Positions 61,971 through 64,000 of a DNA stretch of 64,000 bases are shown here, piece after piece. Numbering within the stretch: position 1 is the stretch's first letter; each line of letters begins with the position of its first letter. The position numbers were made by a program, and so were the translations under genes. Source of the stretch: Salarias fasciatus (lineage: Eukaryota; Chordata; Actinopteri; Blenniiformes; Blenniidae); NCBI RefSeq assembly GCF_902148845.1, contig NC_043746.1, positions 20,655,074 to 20,719,073 of the forward strand. Reading direction: 5' to 3'. The notes beneath the pieces are model-generated. The model saw nothing but the letters and a program-made list of their open reading frames with translations, was not told where the DNA came from and made no database searches.

Positions 61971-63695
61971 AACAACAGAAACACACAGAGGCCCCAGAAC
62001 TCCCAGTCTTGTGTAAAGGACACAGACATGCAATGCATACATTGAAGTTATCCACAGTAGAGGTGACTCACACACACACACACAAACACACACGCGCGCA
62101 CACAAACTCTCCCCATACGTACAGCACATGCACATGCAGGCAATAAACCGAGACGCGCACACACACACACACACACACTCAAACCATCAGAAATCTGATC
62201 TCCCATAGGGAGAAGAAAGCAATCCCACAGACATTAAGTAGTCAATTATAAATAAATCAAGCTGTAACAATATTAATATTAATAACAAGACATTTAAGAA
62301 AGCTCCGTTTTCTTGTTACATCTATCCTGCCAGTTTATCAGAAGAAAAAAAAAACAAAAAAACAAAACAAAACTTAAAAGTTACAGACGAGTCATTACAA
62401 AGCCAGTCAATGCAAAATTCATACATCTCCAATATAAAAATACAAATCCACAAAATAACTATAGAGACAAAGTAGTTTCCATACTGTTGTGGAGATTCCT
62501 GGCTAATATTTTTTTCTCTCCCTTAAGCTAATGGCACTTATGTTAGAAGGATAAAATCTCCATTTTGAGGGAAACACTCCTGCCAGTGTGAGCTTGAAGG
62601 AGACCGTCGGAGAGCCTGCAGCCCGCCTCTGCAGGAACTGATCCTGCTCTCAGCTTCTGTCGTTTCCGGTGGGGAGACACCGACGCTGTCTTCGGTAAGT
62701 GTGTGTTTGTGTGTAGCACTGGTGTAAGCTAACTGGCTTTACTACTCTTGGCTATCTTTTTTTTTTCTTCTTCTTCTTCTAAGAGGGAAAAGTTGTACTT
62801 AGGCACCGTTGTGATTGTTGAGACAGGAGTGATGTGTGGAATGCAACTGTACTGGTGGAGAGCAATACTTATGCTGTAGAAACGGTGGAGAAAGGACGAG
62901 TGTAGGTTGCAGGAGGCAACTTCTTAAAATCCTAAACCAAAAAAAATACAACGAACGAAAAACCAGGCACGATATCTAAATACTTTAAAACGACGAGACG
63001 AAGAAGGACAAAGGCATGAGCAAATGTAAGGCTTTACACAATAGATGCTTCTTTGAGTGCAAAAAAAAAAAAAAAAAGAAAGAAAATGAAAATATTACAA
63101 ACATCTGCTCTGAAGTGGCCTGTTGAGTGCTGGAATACACGCAGGAGTTTAATCACATTTGGTTCAATGTTTTCCGAATTCACGAGTACTTGGACGATTG
63201 TATCCGCGACTGCTCTTTGGCAATCCTTCACAGGTTCAAATCCTCAACCACGACTCGCTGTCCAGTGTTTTGACTTTAATAACAGTGTTTTAAGATTTTG
63301 ATTCAATAATGATTTTTTTTTTTAAATTTTTTTAAAATTTATTTAGGCATTTTGGCTCAGTGCTAAAAGCTTCCTTAAATCAACAGGAAGGAGACGTTCA
63401 CAGCGAGAACAGTGAAGAACTTCAGACCACGGACCGCTAAGAAAGCACAGTGCTCATCATGTCTGCTGGACACACAACTACAGCTGATAGTGAACACCGT
63501 TGTCTTTTGTTCCGTGTGGGGGTTTTTCTGTGTGTGTGTGTGTTTTTCTTGTTTTTTTTTTAATTTCTTCTCCCTTTTTCAAAGACTACACAACGTGACT
63601 CTCTGTCCGTTTCATGTCCATAAACGCCTCTCGGTGCTGGAGGCTCGGGAAACGGCTGCTGCTGCGGCGGCGGCGGCTCCGGGCTGGCCGGCGGC
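61118..63695 (-). other. atp8a1: Likely atp8a1 3' UTR, CA-repeat-rich
   Basis: This runs from the atp8a1 stop to an AATAAA (minus strand) at 61118-61123, about 2.6 kb. It contains long CA runs (61909-61972, 62073-62095, 62158-62178) that yield spurious ORFs on both strands. The long 3' UTR is inferred from position and the lack of other genes. Confidence 0.45.
61909..61972 (+). repeat. (CA)n microsatellite
   Basis: About 23 AC units, then interrupted GCAC units. Confidence 0.95.
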
Positions 63696-63794
63696 TCACC
63701 ACTCGTTGGTCCTCTGTTTGGTGGTGTCGTACGCTCTGATGACTTCAGACTGAGACACCACTCCGTTCTCGTCTTGAGAGAAGGCGTAGCCGTC
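63696..63794 (-). CDS. atp8a1: ATP8A1 phospholipid flippase, last coding exon only
   Basis: On the minus strand the exon follows a CAG acceptor (63795-63797) and reads [20 protein letters not shown] then [12 protein letters not shown] and TGA (63696-63698). This is the C-terminal end of ATP8A1 (human ends ...[12 protein letters not shown]). The protein is a P4-ATPase that moves phosphatidylserine and phosphatidylethanolamine to the cytosolic leaflet with CDC50A; the C-terminal tail is autoinhibitory. The other exons lie beyond the right edge; 63798-64000 is intron. Confidence 0.93.
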   Translation of the reverse strand, partial: DGYAFSQDENGVVSQSEVIRAYDTTKQRTNEW

Positions 63795-64000
63795 TGGGAA
63801 CACAAGGAGGCCGTTAAAACGACGGTCCGACGGCAAGAAATGCGACATCAAAATGAAGAAATGAACAAAATAAAACGATGGAGGTTGGAAATTTTGCTCA
63901 AATAAAGTTCATAATAAAACCAAAAAGCTCATCGTTTAATCTGAAATAAGCACATTTCCAACCATTTTGATGATTAAAATAAACACATAAGCATGACTTC

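Noticed and set aside
61548-62174. 208-codon ORF rich in Cys-Val
   Set aside because: A translated CA/GT microsatellite, not a gene.

Overview
The window is ordinary nuclear DNA of a bony fish. It shows large intron-rich vertebrate genes with GT-AG splice sites, teleost-type transposon debris, CA/GT, GATA and GGAT microsatellites, and an AT-rich background broken by CpG-rich promoters. Protein matches below come from recognising family sequences; no search was run. The species cannot be named; a percomorph-like teleost is a reasonable guess.

Layout. From 1 to 34.2 kb three genes read leftward: smyd5 (its 3' end lies beyond position 1), sfxn5 (complete, 14 coding exons) and rab11fip5 (complete, 6 coding exons including one of 2.4 kb). 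From 34.2 to 45 kb there is no host housekeeping gene. This stretch holds a roughly 4.8-kb inverted-repeat-bounded segment carrying a spliced, open SAMD3-like reading frame, a cluster of palindromic CCGTGTTATCC motifs, and an 861-bp foldback element with TTAA target duplication (Kolobok/T2 style). From 45 to 64 kb come bend4 (leftward, complete, 5 exons), shisa3 (rightward, complete, 2 exons, with a piggyBac element in its intron) and the last coding exon and 3' UTR of atp8a1 (leftward).

The genes do not form one pathway. smyd5 is a SET/MYND lysine methyltransferase, sfxn5 a mitochondrial inner-membrane carrier, rab11fip5 a Rab11 effector of recycling endosomes, bend4 a nuclear BEN-domain protein, shisa3 an ER-retained antagonist of Wnt/FGF receptor maturation, and atp8a1 a phospholipid flippase. 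In human, SMYD5/SFXN5/RAB11FIP5 lie together on 2p13 and BEND4/SHISA3/ATP8A1 on 4p13, so the window joins two blocks that are separate in human. The mobile-element-rich 34-43 kb stretch lies at the join.

The most interesting signals are the SAMD3-like gene inside a transposon-like frame, the repeated CCGTGTTATCC palindrome cluster, the twin NPF motifs in the giant rab11fip5 exon, and several intron or intergenic stretches that look like conserved regulatory DNA. No CRISPR, operon, prokaryotic or confident tRNA/rRNA feature was seen.
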